Assembly: GCA_900544795.1 (NCBI GenBank)
Contig: UQWM01000009.1
Span: 1-64,000, forward strand
DNA: 64,000 bases
DNA from: an uncultured Phascolarctobacterium sp.
GTDB lineage: Bacteria > Bacillota > Negativicutes > Acidaminococcales > Acidaminococcaceae
Direction of reading: 5' to 3'
In this document: positions 52,131 to 60,362 of the stretch, in pieces
Numbering within the stretch: position 1 is the first letter of the stretch
Layout of the letters: each line of letters starts with the position of its first letter
The notes under the pieces: model-generated
The model's input: the letters and a program-made list of their open reading frames with translations, nothing else
Told to the model about the DNA's origin: nothing
Database searches by the model: none
Position numbers and translations under genes: made by a program

Positions 52131-53237
52131 GTGAGTACCAATTTAGAAGTAGGTATCGTAGGCTTGCCTAACGTAGGCAAAAGCACTTTGTTCAACGCTA
52201 TCACCAAGGCGGGAGCAGAGGCAGCCAACTACCCTTTCTGTACCATAGAGCCTAACGTCGGCGTTGTTGACGTTCCTGATAAAAGACTGGAAGTTTTGGG
52301 CGAGATGGTGAAAGCAAAAAAAATCGTGCCTGCAGCCATGCGTTTTGTTGATATCGCCGGCCTTGTTAAAGGCGCGTCTAAGGGCGAAGGACTGGGCAAC
52401 AAATTCCTGGCCCATATTCGTGAGGTAGACGCAGTTGCACAGGTAGTGCGTTGTTTTGAAGATGGCAATATCACCCACGTTGAAGGCAGCATCGACCCGC
52501 TGCGCGACATTGAGATCATCAATACCGAGCTATGTTTGGCGGATATGGAAACTGTAGAAAAACGCCAGGAAAGACTGGTTAAGCTGTCTAAGACCGGCGA
52601 TAAAAAAGTGCCGGTAGAAAAAGCCGTTCTCGATAAAGTACTGGCTGGTTTGAGCGAAGTTATCCCGGCCCGCCGCCTGGGGCTGACCGACGAGGAACTG
52701 GAATTTTTGGGTGAACTGCATCTTTTGACGATGAAGCCCGTATTATATGTAGCTAACGTCAGCGAAGAAGAAGTAGCCGATGCTTCAGCTAACCCCCATG
52801 TGCAGGCAGTAGTGCAATACGCTGCCGCAGAGGGTGCCCAAGTTATCACCGTTTCTGCTAAAATGGAGTCGGAGATCGCCGAGCTGCCCGACGAAGAAGC
52901 CAAAGAATTTTTGGCTATGGCCGGTTTGGAAGAAGCAGGACTTGACCGTTTGATCAAGGCAGGTTTTAAGCTGCTGGGGCTGATGACCTATATCACTGCC
53001 GGTGAGATCGAAGTGCGCGCCTGGACCATTGTGCGCGGTACCAAAGCGCCGCAGGCAGCTGGCAAGATCCATACCGATTTTGAACGCGGCTTTATTCGTG
53101 CCGAGATCGTGTCTTATAAAGATTTGGTAGAATGCGGTACTAAAGGCGCTGCCCGTGATAAAGGCTTAGTGCGCCTGGAAGGCAAAGAGTACGTCATGCA
53201 GGACGGCGACGTAGTCGAGTTCCGCTTTAACGTGTAA
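52131..53237 (+). CDS. ychF: Redox-regulated ATPase YchF (Obg family)
   Basis: A 368-residue P-loop NTPase with VGLPNVGKSTLFNAIT (P-loop), the DIAGLVKGASKGEGLGNKFLAHIREVDA G3/switch region, a coiled-coil insertion (about 130-200) and the C-terminal TGS domain ending VMQDGDVVEFRFNV. Prefers ATP over GTP and binds ribosomes in other bacteria. GTG start behind GAGGAGCG. Confidence 0.97.
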   Translation: MSTNLEVGIVGLPNVGKSTLFNAITKAGAEAANYPFCTIEPNVGVVDVPDKRLEVLGEMVKAKKIVPAAMRFVDIAGLVKGASKGEGLGNKFLAHIREVDAVAQVVRCFEDGNITHVEGSIDPLRDIEIINTELCLADMETVEKRQERLVKLSKTGDKKVPVEKAVLDKVLAGLSEVIPARRLGLTDEELEFLGELHLLTMKPVLYVANVSEEEVADASANPHVQAVVQYAAAEGAQVITVSAKMESEIAELPDEEAKEFLAMAGLEEAGLDRLIKAGFKLLGLMTYITAGEIEVRAWTIVRGTKAPQAAGKIHTDFERGFIRAEIVSYKDLVECGTKGAARDKGLVRLEGKEYVMQDGDVVEFRFNV

Positions 53238-53242
53238 TTTAC

Positions 53243-53272
53243 AAAGCAGTGGGGTTTCCCACTGCTTTTTTT
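53243..53272 (+). terminator. Terminator after ychF
   Basis: Perfect 11-bp stem (AAAGCAGTGGG / CCCACTGCTTT) with a short loop and a long T run, 5 bp after the stop. Confidence 0.92.
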
Positions 53273-53341
53273 AATTATTTGCCACTTGCAATTTTTGGTG
53301 GCTCTGATAGAATAGAGATTGCCCGGAAGGAGGGCTTACAA

Positions 53342-54127
53342 GTGATTTTTGATACCCATATGCACTGTGATTATTCTTGCGACAGTCATATGAAAATTGC
53401 CGCAGCCATTGAGGCGGCGGATAAACAAAATATTGGCATCGTTATTACCGAGCATTGGGACGATGATTATCCAACTAATCCCACGGCCTTTATGTTTGAT
53501 GTTGACGATTATTTTGCCCGGTTTGGGACTTACCGTAGTGAAAAGGTGCTGCTGGGCATCGAGATAGGCATGCAGAAGCAGACGGCAGCAGCCGATGAAG
53601 CGCTGGCAGCGGCCTATCCCTTTGATTATGTGCTGGCATCCATGCACTGCGTCAATGGCCGCGATTTATATGAAGAACGCTGCTATGCCGGGCAGACTAA
53701 AGTCGAGGCGGTACGTGAGTTTTTGACTGATACCATAGCAAACCTGGAGCTGCACGACAATTTTGATGCTTTTGCCCATATCGATTATATGTGCCGTTAT
53801 ATGCCTTTTACGGATAAAGAACTGGTGCTCAGCGAAGCGCCGGAGCTGTTTGATCAGGTTTTTAAGATTTTGGTCGCAAAGGAAAAACCTTTGGAGATCA
53901 ACACCCGCCGTTTAAATGATCCGCTGGCAGTGCAGGCCTTACTGAAGCTATATAAGCGTTATGCTCTGTTGGGCGGCAAATATACCGTGCTGGGCAGTGA
54001 TGCCCATTACCAGGAGCATGTAGGGCGCTGGCTGACGGAGGCATTGGCGCTGGCTGACGCGGCAGGACTGGAGCCGGTCTATTTTAAAGAACGCAAGATG
54101 AGAAAGATGAGAAAGATGAGGAATTAA
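53342..54127 (+). CDS. PHP-domain phosphoesterase (histidinol-phosphatase-like)
   Basis: A 261-residue PHP protein. Metal-binding residues are visible in DTHMHCDYSCDS (first HxH), ITEHWDDD, the LLGIEIGM strand, ASMHCVNG, FAHIDYMC and GSDAHY. Members hydrolyse histidinol phosphate or other phosphate esters with a trinuclear metal centre; no his genes are nearby, so the substrate is open. GTG 53342 behind AAGGAGG is the right start. The C-terminus is a KMR-KMR-KMR tail encoded by a 9-bp tandem repeat. Confidence 0.87.
   Translation: MIFDTHMHCDYSCDSHMKIAAAIEAADKQNIGIVITEHWDDDYPTNPTAFMFDVDDYFARFGTYRSEKVLLGIEIGMQKQTAAADEALAAAYPFDYVLASMHCVNGRDLYEERCYAGQTKVEAVREFLTDTIANLELHDNFDAFAHIDYMCRYMPFTDKELVLSEAPELFDQVFKILVAKEKPLEINTRRLNDPLAVQALLKLYKRYALLGGKYTVLGSDAHYQEHVGRWLTEALALADAAGLEPVYFKERKMRKMRKMRN
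54095..54121 (+). repeat. 9-bp tandem repeat at the end of the PHP gene
   Basis: Three copies of AAGATGAGA (the third ends in G: AAGATGAGG) encode the last Lys-Met-Arg triplets. The last copy supplies the GAGGA ribosome site for the next gene, whose ATG is 10 bp further on. Confidence 0.85.
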
Positions 54128-54131
54128 AATT

Positions 54132-54893
54132 ATGAGATGCGTACGTTTTGAAGAACAGGGCCGAGCCCGGATAGGGTTTATTGATGGTGACGTGATTCGT
54201 GCCGTTTATGGCAGTATCGATACTTATTGGCGTGTAACAGATGAAGTTTTTCCGTTGGAAGGAGCGAAGCTTTTAGCGCCCTGTGTGCCCAAGCAGATCA
54301 TCTGCGTCGGCTTCAATTACCGTGACCATGCGGAGGAGTTTCATGTAGCAGTGCCCAAAGAACCGGCGTTGTTTACCAAGGCGGCCCATACGGTCATCGG
54401 TGACGGCGGCAAGATCATTTATCCTCGTCAAAGCAAGGAAGTTGTTTACGAAGCCGAACTGGGCATCGTTATTAAAAAGCGGATGAAGGACGTAGCGCCT
54501 GAAGCTGTGCCGGATTACATCCTGGGCTACACCTGCGCTAACGATGTGACGGCCCGCGATTTGCAGTTATCGGACGTACAGTGGCTGCGCAGCAAGTCTT
54601 TCGATACCTTCTGTCCGCTGGGGCCCTGGCTGGAGACTGATCTTGACCCGACGGACCTGTCGATAAAATTATATCTGAACGGACAGTTGAAACAAAATGG
54701 CCGCACCAGCGAAATGGTCTACAACCCCTACGAAATTTTAAGCTATATTTCCCAAAGTATGACGCTGGACGCAGGCGATCTTATTTTGACCGGTACGCCA
54801 ATGGGCTGCGGCCCCATGCTGCCAGGTGACGAAGTGGTGGTAGAGATCGAAGGCATCGGCAAATTACGCAACGAGATCGTTAAAGGTTATTAA
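54132..54893 (+). CDS. Fumarylacetoacetate hydrolase family protein
   Basis: A 253-residue FAH-fold enzyme: IICVGFNYRDHAEEFH at the start of the catalytic domain, YEAELGIVIKKRMKDV and YTCANDVTARDLQ (metal-binding Glu/Glu/Asp type residues), KSFDTFCPLGPWL and ILTGTPMGCGPMLPGD. Family members are acylpyruvate hydrolases, decarboxylases or isomerases acting on 2-oxo acids; the specific substrate is unknown. It starts 4 bp after the PHP stop and is probably translated from a site within the tandem repeat. Confidence 0.9.
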   Translation: MRCVRFEEQGRARIGFIDGDVIRAVYGSIDTYWRVTDEVFPLEGAKLLAPCVPKQIICVGFNYRDHAEEFHVAVPKEPALFTKAAHTVIGDGGKIIYPRQSKEVVYEAELGIVIKKRMKDVAPEAVPDYILGYTCANDVTARDLQLSDVQWLRSKSFDTFCPLGPWLETDLDPTDLSIKLYLNGQLKQNGRTSEMVYNPYEILSYISQSMTLDAGDLILTGTPMGCGPMLPGDEVVVEIEGIGKLRNEIVKGY

Positions 54894-54900
54894 AAATAGT

Positions 54901-54926
54901 AAAAAGGACGCTGAGGCGTCCTTTTT
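54901..54926 (+). terminator. Terminator after the FAH gene
   Basis: Perfect 11-bp stem (AAAAAGGACGC / GCGTCCTTTTT) with TGAG loop, 7 bp past the stop. Confidence 0.92.
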
Positions 54927-55071
54927 TAGTGACTTTTGGCAGCTTAGGACTGAGTAAAGATTTTATCTTGTTAAGATGATTGTGCTGTCAGAATAGAAGT
55001 ATGATTTATTGGTGAATTGCTGCAGTAAATGAATTGCAAATGACTGTCAAAGATGATAGAATAAAGTTCTA

Positions 55072-55089
55072 GCTGACTGGATAGTCAGC
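55072..55089. promoter_or_regulatory. Inverted repeat upstream of the MATE gene
   Basis: GCTGACT-GGAT-AGTCAGC, a 7-bp inverted repeat 20 bp before the MATE start. Possible operator or leader hairpin; no local regulator gene is seen. The rest of the 216-bp gap holds only the preceding terminator. Confidence 0.45.
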
Positions 55090-55109
55090 ACATTTTAGGT
55101 GGTGTTTTT

Positions 55110-56465
55110 ATGGTAAGAAGTATGACGGAAGGCAGTCCTTTAAAGCTGATATTACCGTTTATGGTGCCTCTTCTAATAGGCAATGTTTTTCAGCAATTAT
55201 ATAATATCGCCGACATCATCATTGTCGGCAGAACTATCGGCGTTAATGCTTTGGCGGCAGTAGGATCGACAGCACCGCTGTTTATGATGCTGGTTATCCT
55301 GACCATGGGACTTTCCAACGGATTTACCGTTATTACGGGCCAGCGCTACGGGGCTGGCGACCTTGACGGTGTGCGCCGCAGCGTGGCTATGAGCACTATG
55401 CTCAGTACGTTTTTTGTAGTGCTGATCATGATCGTCGCGACTTTTGTGCTCGACCCGGCGCTGGCAGCGATGAATGTGCCGTCAGAACTATTTGAGGACG
55501 CTAAAAGTTATGTTCTGATCATCAGCCACGGTATTTTTGCCATGATGGGTTATAATCTGCTGGCGGGTATCCTGCGTTCGTTGGGTGATAGCAAAACGCC
55601 GCTGTACTTTTTGATCATTGCAACTATTTTAAATATTTTTCTGGCGCTGATGTTCATTATTAAATTTGGCTGGGGCGTGCCCGGCTCGGCAGTAGCTTTG
55701 GTTATTGCCCAGGGTTTTTCCGCCGTGCTTTGTATCCTTTATATAGCCAAACGCTTTCCCATTTTGCGTTTAAAGAAAAGCGACTGGCATTTTGACCGGG
55801 CTTTTGCCTGGGAGCATCTGCGTATGGGGCTGCCCATGGCGATCCAGTTTTCCGTATTGGGACTGGGTATGATCTTTATCCAGTCCGTCTGCAATAAGTT
55901 CGGCCCGACTACTATTGCAGCGTTCACTTCCGCTATGCGTATCGAGCAGCTGGCTTTGCAGCCGATGATTTCTTTCGGTCTGTCGATGGCGGTGTTTAGC
56001 GCCCAGAATTATGGTGCCCACCGTTTTGACCGTATTCGCGAAGGCGTAAAGAAATGTTCCATGCTGGCGCTTGGTTTCAGTTTGTTTGCCGCCATTATCA
56101 TGTATTTCTTTGGCCGCGAGATGATCAGCATCTTCATCAGCGACGCTAACGAACAGGTTTTGTCACAGGCGCAGCAGTATCTGCATCTTAGTGTGCCCTT
56201 TTACTTTTTCCTCAGCCAGATCTTTATCTACCGGAACGCGGTCCAGGGTATGGGCATCGCCATGATTCCCATGTTCACTGGTTTGCTGGAACTGGTTTTG
56301 CGTACGGGTGCTGCTGTCTACCTGACCGAATATTTTGGTTACAGCGGTATTTGCTACGCCAGCCCGATCGCCTGGGTAGGCTCGTCACTGTTTTTGTTTG
56401 CTAGCTATCATTATTTTATCAATCTGCTGGAACGCTCTTATGAGCATGCTAACTTCCATCATTAA
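55110..56465 (+). CDS. MATE family efflux transporter
   Basis: A 451-residue protein with 12 membrane helices and two related halves. N-terminal GSPLKLILPFMVPLLIGNVFQQLYNIADIIIVGRTIG is the MATE signature; the second half begins HLRMGLPMAIQFSVLGLGMIFIQ. It would export cationic drugs or metabolites using Na+ or H+. Single gene, ATG behind AGGTGGTG, terminator directly after. Confidence 0.94.
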   Translation: MVRSMTEGSPLKLILPFMVPLLIGNVFQQLYNIADIIIVGRTIGVNALAAVGSTAPLFMMLVILTMGLSNGFTVITGQRYGAGDLDGVRRSVAMSTMLSTFFVVLIMIVATFVLDPALAAMNVPSELFEDAKSYVLIISHGIFAMMGYNLLAGILRSLGDSKTPLYFLIIATILNIFLALMFIIKFGWGVPGSAVALVIAQGFSAVLCILYIAKRFPILRLKKSDWHFDRAFAWEHLRMGLPMAIQFSVLGLGMIFIQSVCNKFGPTTIAAFTSAMRIEQLALQPMISFGLSMAVFSAQNYGAHRFDRIREGVKKCSMLALGFSLFAAIIMYFFGREMISIFISDANEQVLSQAQQYLHLSVPFYFFLSQIFIYRNAVQGMGIAMIPMFTGLLELVLRTGAAVYLTEYFGYSGICYASPIAWVGSSLFLFASYHYFINLLERSYEHANFHH

Positions 56466-56475
56466 CAGAATAAAT

Positions 56476-56505
56476 AAAAACTCCCGAAATTTTCGGGAGT
56501 TTTTT
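56476..56505 (+). terminator. Terminator after the MATE gene
   Basis: Stem AAAAACTCCCGAAA with TTTCGGGAGTTTTT, minimal loop, T run; 12 bp after the stop. Confidence 0.9.
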
Positions 56506-56563
56506 GCTGCCAGCAGAAAATAACGCTGCAGCCAAAGCGGCAGCGGCGTTAGAAAACGGACAG

Positions 56564-56770
56564 TTATTTAGGGAGCTTGCGGATCTCGGTAACGGGTACG
56601 CCGCCGATACCCCAGTTGTCGGTGTCGACTTCGTCGATAACGACGACAGTGGTAGCTTTGTTTTTACCTAACACGTCGTGCAGAAGGTTGGTAGCGCCTT
56701 CGATCAAAGCATGTTTTTGGGCAGGGGTAACATTGCCTTCGCGAGTGATCTTAATATTTACATAGGGCAT
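56564..56770 (-). CDS. 4-oxalocrotonate tautomerase family protein
   Basis: A 68-residue tautomerase: MPYVNIKITREGNVTPAQKHALIEGATNLL with the catalytic N-terminal proline (Pro-1 after Met removal), KATTVVVIDEVDTDNWGIGG at the end of the active-site region. Acts on enol/keto isomers of small 2-oxo acids; physiological substrate unknown. The ATG at 56770 is behind AAAGGAGG; a longer frame upstream is spurious. Confidence 0.92.
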   Translation of the reverse strand: MPYVNIKITREGNVTPAQKHALIEGATNLLHDVLGKNKATTVVVIDEVDTDNWGIGGVPVTEIRKLPK

Positions 56771-56925
56771 AGTCAGGCCTCCTTTTTTCTTCCAGTATAG
56801 CACGAAAGCCACTGTGCCAACAAGACTTTTACTGACAGTGGAATGCAGTAGGGCTATTAAAATTTTACAAAAAAGTGCAGTATGGCTATCTGTAAAAGTT
56901 TTTTTGTAAAGCTGATGAAAAACAC

Positions 56926-56955
56926 TTGTCAAGGCTCAAGGGCTTGTGCTATCAT
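56926..56955 (+). promoter_or_regulatory. Promoter of the pantothenate operon
   Basis: TTGTCA (56926-56931) and TATCAT (56950-56955) are 18 bp apart. Transcription would begin near 56962, at the first stem of the structured leader. Confidence 0.65.
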
Positions 56956-56958
56956 AGC

Positions 56959-57126
56959 GGTGACCAAAGGCGGCAGGGCAGCATCGTTAAGAGCTGTACC
57001 AAAAACCGCAGGTCCTAACTTAAAATCAGTCACTAATCGCTTGGATCAGCAATGACCGGGACGAGACGCAATAGCAAGGCATTTTTGTAAGCATTTTTGC
57101 GCACTCCTGTCCGGGAGTGCGCTTTT
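56959..57126 (+). ncRNA. Structured leader RNA of the pantothenate operon, candidate riboswitch
   Basis: A non-coding stretch of about 165 nt from the promoter to a strong terminator. Visible pairing: GTGAC (56960-56964) with GTCAC (57029-57033) closes an arm in which GCGG pairs with CCGC, GG with CC, and CAGC with GCTG around a 10-nt loop. The terminator is GCGCACTCC/GGAGTGCGC (57099-57107, 57114-57122) plus TTTT. CCGGGAC (about 57057-57063) can pair with GTCCGG in the terminator loop region, suggesting an antiterminator. It lies 50 bp before the PanE-like gene. The family is not identified; the published pan motif is one candidate that I cannot verify. Confidence 0.55.
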
Positions 57127-57174
57127 ATTTTACTACCTTGGTTATGCGCTCAAAGCGAAGAAAGGAAGGTTGCC

Positions 57175-58062
57175 ATGAAGATCGGCATCATCGGTGTTGG
57201 TAAGGTGGGAGGTTCTTTTTTAGCAGCCTGCCATGAGGCCGCTGCTTTAGAGATAGTCGGCATCAAGGTTGGGCGTACGCCTAGGGCGAATAGCAGCATA
57301 CGGCAGGTTTATGGAGTGAAGGTGCATGAGGCAGGCGCTGCAGTGCTGTTAGAGGCAGATGTAGTGCTGCTGACGGTGCCTGACGGGCAGATAGAAAATG
57401 CTGCCGTCGAACTGGCCGGAGAATTGCAGGCTAAGGCACAGAACCAGCAGCTTTCTGCGAAGGTTTGCCTGCATTGCAGCGGTTCGCTGGGTTTGGAGCC
57501 GCTGGCTCCACTTGCGGAACTAGGTATCCATTGCGGCAGCCTGCATCCCTTGCAGAGTTTTGCCGAAGCCAGGCCTGTATTCAGCGGCATCGGTATGGCG
57601 GTAGACGGCGACCCCGAAGCAGAGCAGGCAGCCAGGTTTTTAGCTGCTAGCCTACAGGCACAGCCCTTTACTGTACCGGCATCAGAACGCCGTGCTTACC
57701 ATGCGGCGGCCTGTTTCTGTTCTAACTATTTAGTAACAGTAACGGCTATTGCCCAGGAATTGTTGTCCCGCTGGACAGCGGATAAGGCATCGGCACTGCA
57801 GGTACTGCTGCCGCTTATCGACGGTACGGTGCAGAATCTGCACCAGGTGCAGCAGGCCGGGGAAGCTTTGACCGGGCCTATTGCCCGCGGTGATGCCGAT
57901 ACAGTAGCGGGACATTTGGCAGTTTTGCCGGCAGCGCTGCAGCAGGTTTATCGTGAACTGGGGCGCCAAACGGTGCCGCTGGCATTTGCTAACGGCAGTA
58001 TCAATGAAGAAACAGCGGCACATTTGCTGCAATTATTGCAAGAACGGCAAGCAAAGGAGTAA
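57175..58062 (+). CDS. Rossmann-fold/DUF2520 protein, PanE-like
   Basis: A 295-residue protein: an N-terminal Rossmann fold (KIGIIGVGKVGGSFLAA, GxGxxG at about 6-11) and a C-terminal helical DUF2520 domain (YHAAACFCSNYLVTVTAIAQELL). Proteins of this type stand directly in front of panB in many Firmicutes and are proposed ketopantoate reductase-like enzymes, which would supply pantoate between PanB and PanC. No classical panE is in the operon, supporting that view. ATG 57175 follows GGAAGG; the frame opening at 57097 runs through the terminator and is not real. Confidence 0.85.
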   Translation: MKIGIIGVGKVGGSFLAACHEAAALEIVGIKVGRTPRANSSIRQVYGVKVHEAGAAVLLEADVVLLTVPDGQIENAAVELAGELQAKAQNQQLSAKVCLHCSGSLGLEPLAPLAELGIHCGSLHPLQSFAEARPVFSGIGMAVDGDPEAEQAARFLAASLQAQPFTVPASERRAYHAAACFCSNYLVTVTAIAQELLSRWTADKASALQVLLPLIDGTVQNLHQVQQAGEALTGPIARGDADTVAGHLAVLPAALQQVYRELGRQTVPLAFANGSINEETAAHLLQLLQERQAKE

Positions 58063-58066
58063 AGCA

Positions 58067-58906
58067 ATGAATAAAAAAGCAGTAACCACATCGACGATCA
58101 GAGAGATGAAACAGCAGGGCGAGCCTATAACAATGGTCACCGCCTATGATTACGCTATGGCGAGAAATGTCAACGAAGCAGGTATCGAGATGATCCTGGT
58201 TGGCGATTCATTAGGTAATGTCATGCTGGGCTATGGCTCTACCGTGCCGGTAACGATGGAAGAGATGATCCATCATACCAAAGCAGTGATGCGGGCAGGC
58301 GGCCAGGCCTTAGTTGTTGCCGATATGCCTTTTATGAGTTATCAGGCCAGTATTGCCGACGGCCTGTATAATGCGGCACGCTTCCTGAAGGAAACAGGCT
58401 GCACGGCAGTCAAACTGGAGGGCGGCAGCGAGATTTGCCAGCTGGTGGAAAAAATGACGCAGGCAGGTATCCCTGTGGTCGGGCATATTGGCCTCACTCC
58501 GCAGTCAGTCAACCAAATGGGTGGCTTCAAGGTGCAGGGGAAGGATGTGGCGGCAGCCCAAAAACTGCTGGATGACGCTAAGGCTTTGGAGGCGGCAGGC
58601 GCCTTTGCCATCGTGTTGGAATGTGTACCGGCGGCTTTGGCAGCCAAAGTGACGGCTGCTCTGAAAACTGCTGCTACTATTGGTATCGGTGCGGGCAGTG
58701 GCTGCGATGGTCAGGTGCTGGTCTGCAACGACCTTTTAGGTTTTTCGGATGGGTTCTGTCCGAAGTTTGCCAAAAAGTACAGCGATTTGCACGGCACTAT
58801 CGTTGGCGCTATGCAGGCGTATAGCGCCGAAGTTAAAGCACGTACCTTTCCTGCACCGGAGCATACTTTTAAAATAGATGACGAAGTTTTAGAAAAGTTA
58901 TATTGA
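58067..58906 (+). CDS. panB: 3-methyl-2-oxobutanoate hydroxymethyltransferase
   Basis: A 279-residue TIM-barrel enzyme making ketopantoate from 2-oxoisovalerate and methylene-tetrahydrofolate. ITMVTAYDYAMARNVNEAGIEMILVGDSLGNVMLGY holds metal-binding Asp residues; GHIGLTPQSVNQMGGFKVQG and GIGAGSGCDGQVLV are conserved. ATG 58067 behind AAAGGAG, 4 bp after the DUF2520 stop; the longer frame from 57953 is spurious. Confidence 0.97.
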   Translation: MNKKAVTTSTIREMKQQGEPITMVTAYDYAMARNVNEAGIEMILVGDSLGNVMLGYGSTVPVTMEEMIHHTKAVMRAGGQALVVADMPFMSYQASIADGLYNAARFLKETGCTAVKLEGGSEICQLVEKMTQAGIPVVGHIGLTPQSVNQMGGFKVQGKDVAAAQKLLDDAKALEAAGAFAIVLECVPAALAAKVTAALKTAATIGIGAGSGCDGQVLVCNDLLGFSDGFCPKFAKKYSDLHGTIVGAMQAYSAEVKARTFPAPEHTFKIDDEVLEKLY

Positions 58907-58921
58907 GAGGGAGCCTGAAAA

Positions 58922-59776
58922 ATGAAGCTTTGTAAAACAGTTGCAGAATTACGTGCAGAAATTGCGCTGGCAAAAGCCGATGGGCAAAGTATCGGACTGG
59001 TTCCGACCATGGGGGCGTTGCATGAAGGGCATGGCTCGCTGATAGCCGCCGCCCGCAAAGAAAATGAGCTGGTCGTGGTCAGTGTCTTCGTCAATCCTAC
59101 CCAATTCGGCCTGGGTGAAGACCTGGATGCTTACCCTCGTACTTTGGAGGCCGATTGTGTGCTGGCTACCAAGATGGGCGCTGATATAGTTTTTGCGCCG
59201 AAGCCTAAAGAGATGTATCCCAGCGAGGATATGACCTGGGTGGAAGTTACCGGCGAGATCACCAAAGTTTTGTGTGGACGCAGCCGTCCGATCCATTTTC
59301 GGGGCGTGACGACTGTTGTCAGCAAGCTGTTTAACCTGGCACAGCCTGACCGGGCCTACTTTGGGCAGAAGGATGCCCAACAGGTACAGGTGCTGCAGCG
59401 TATGGTCAAGGATCTGTTCTTTAATGTACAGCTGCGTATCATGCCGATAGTGCGTGAAGCAGACGGTTTGGCCAAAAGCTCGCGCAATGCTTATTTGAGC
59501 GCGGAGGAACGTGCGGCCGGTTTGGTTTTATCGCAGAGCCTGCAGCATGCTGCTCAGTTGTTTGATCAGGGTGAACGTAACAGCGCCAAACTGGTAGCTG
59601 CGACGCAGGCTCTGATCGCCGCCGAACCCATGAGTGACATCGACTATGTGGAAATGTATGAGCTGCCCGAGCTGACACCGGTGACGGGAACGATGCGGGG
59701 AGCCTGTTTACTGGCGGTGGCCGTCCGGTTTGGTACGACCCGCCTGATCGATAATATTGTTTTGGAGGGTGAATAA
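58922..59776 (+). CDS. panC: Pantoate--beta-alanine ligase
   Basis: A 284-residue class I synthetase-fold enzyme that joins pantoate and beta-alanine with ATP. VPTMGALHEGHGSLI carries the HxGH motif; FVNPTQFGLGEDLDAYPR, GRSRPIHFRGVTTVV and YFGQKDAQQ are conserved, and VREADGLAKSSRNAYLS is the KMSKS-like segment. It is followed without a gap by panD. Confidence 0.97.
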   Translation: MKLCKTVAELRAEIALAKADGQSIGLVPTMGALHEGHGSLIAAARKENELVVVSVFVNPTQFGLGEDLDAYPRTLEADCVLATKMGADIVFAPKPKEMYPSEDMTWVEVTGEITKVLCGRSRPIHFRGVTTVVSKLFNLAQPDRAYFGQKDAQQVQVLQRMVKDLFFNVQLRIMPIVREADGLAKSSRNAYLSAEERAAGLVLSQSLQHAAQLFDQGERNSAKLVAATQALIAAEPMSDIDYVEMYELPELTPVTGTMRGACLLAVAVRFGTTRLIDNIVLEGE

Positions 59777-60160
59777 ATGCTTTTGAATATGTTCCATGGA
59801 AAAATCCACCGCGCGACGGTGACGGAAGCCTGCCTTGAATACATGGGCAGCATCACTATCGATTCCGAATTGTTGGAGCTTTCCGGCATCATGCCGGGGG
59901 AGCGGGTCCAGATCGTTGACAACAATAACGGCAACCGTTTGGAAACCTATGTTATCGCCGGCGAAAGGGGCAGCGGCGTGATCTGCTTGAATGGCGCTGC
60001 CGCCCGGCAGGTAGTCGTGGGTGATACGGTCATCATTATCGGCTATGCTATGATGACGCCGGAGGAAGCAAAAGCTTTTGTGCCGAAGGTGGTAATGGTA
60101 GACGCAAATAACCGCCCCATCAATGTGCGTGGCACCGAAAAAGAACGGGAAATAGGTTAA
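59777..60160 (+). CDS. panD: Aspartate 1-decarboxylase (pyruvoyl type)
   Basis: A 127-residue proenzyme that makes beta-alanine. Self-cleavage between G24 and S25 (EYMGSITID) generates the pyruvoyl cofactor; K9 and Y22-type residues and VIIIGYAMM are conserved. The ATG directly follows the panC stop. With panB, panC and the PanE-like gene this completes pantothenate synthesis from 2-oxoisovalerate and aspartate. Confidence 0.97.
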   Translation: MLLNMFHGKIHRATVTEACLEYMGSITIDSELLELSGIMPGERVQIVDNNNGNRLETYVIAGERGSGVICLNGAAARQVVVGDTVIIIGYAMMTPEEAKAFVPKVVMVDANNRPINVRGTEKEREIG

Positions 60161-60169
60161 AGCTAAACT

Positions 60170-60211
60170 AAAAATACCGTCTGCTTTAAGTTCTAAGCAG
60201 ACGGTATTTTT
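60170..60211 (+). terminator. Terminator of the pantothenate operon
   Basis: Long stem (AATACCGTCTGCTT / AAGCAGACGGTATT) with a 7-nt loop and T run, about 10 bp past panD. Confidence 0.92.
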
Positions 60212-60224
60212 GTTGACTTATTGC

Positions 60225-60247
60225 CCTACTGCTGGTTTTGCAGTAGG
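60225..60247. repeat. Short inverted repeat upstream of the hydrolase pseudogene
   Basis: CCTACTGC and GCAGTAGG around a 7-nt T/G loop, 115 bp before the hydrolase start, no T tail. Possible operator or mRNA hairpin. Confidence 0.4.
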
Positions 60248-60362
60248 TGCAACTTTATAAATGAAGTTAAAATAAGCTAAAGATTGCAGTATCCATATCG
60301 CTGGGGGTATAATGATTTTAATAAAGCATCATAAAAACAAAAGATGCTGACGGAGAGAGCCG

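Noticed and set aside
56959..57126. T-box, TPP, cobalamin or SAM riboswitch
   Set aside because: The conserved boxes of these families (for example AGGGTGGTACCGCG for T-box or the TPP CTGAGA element) are absent.
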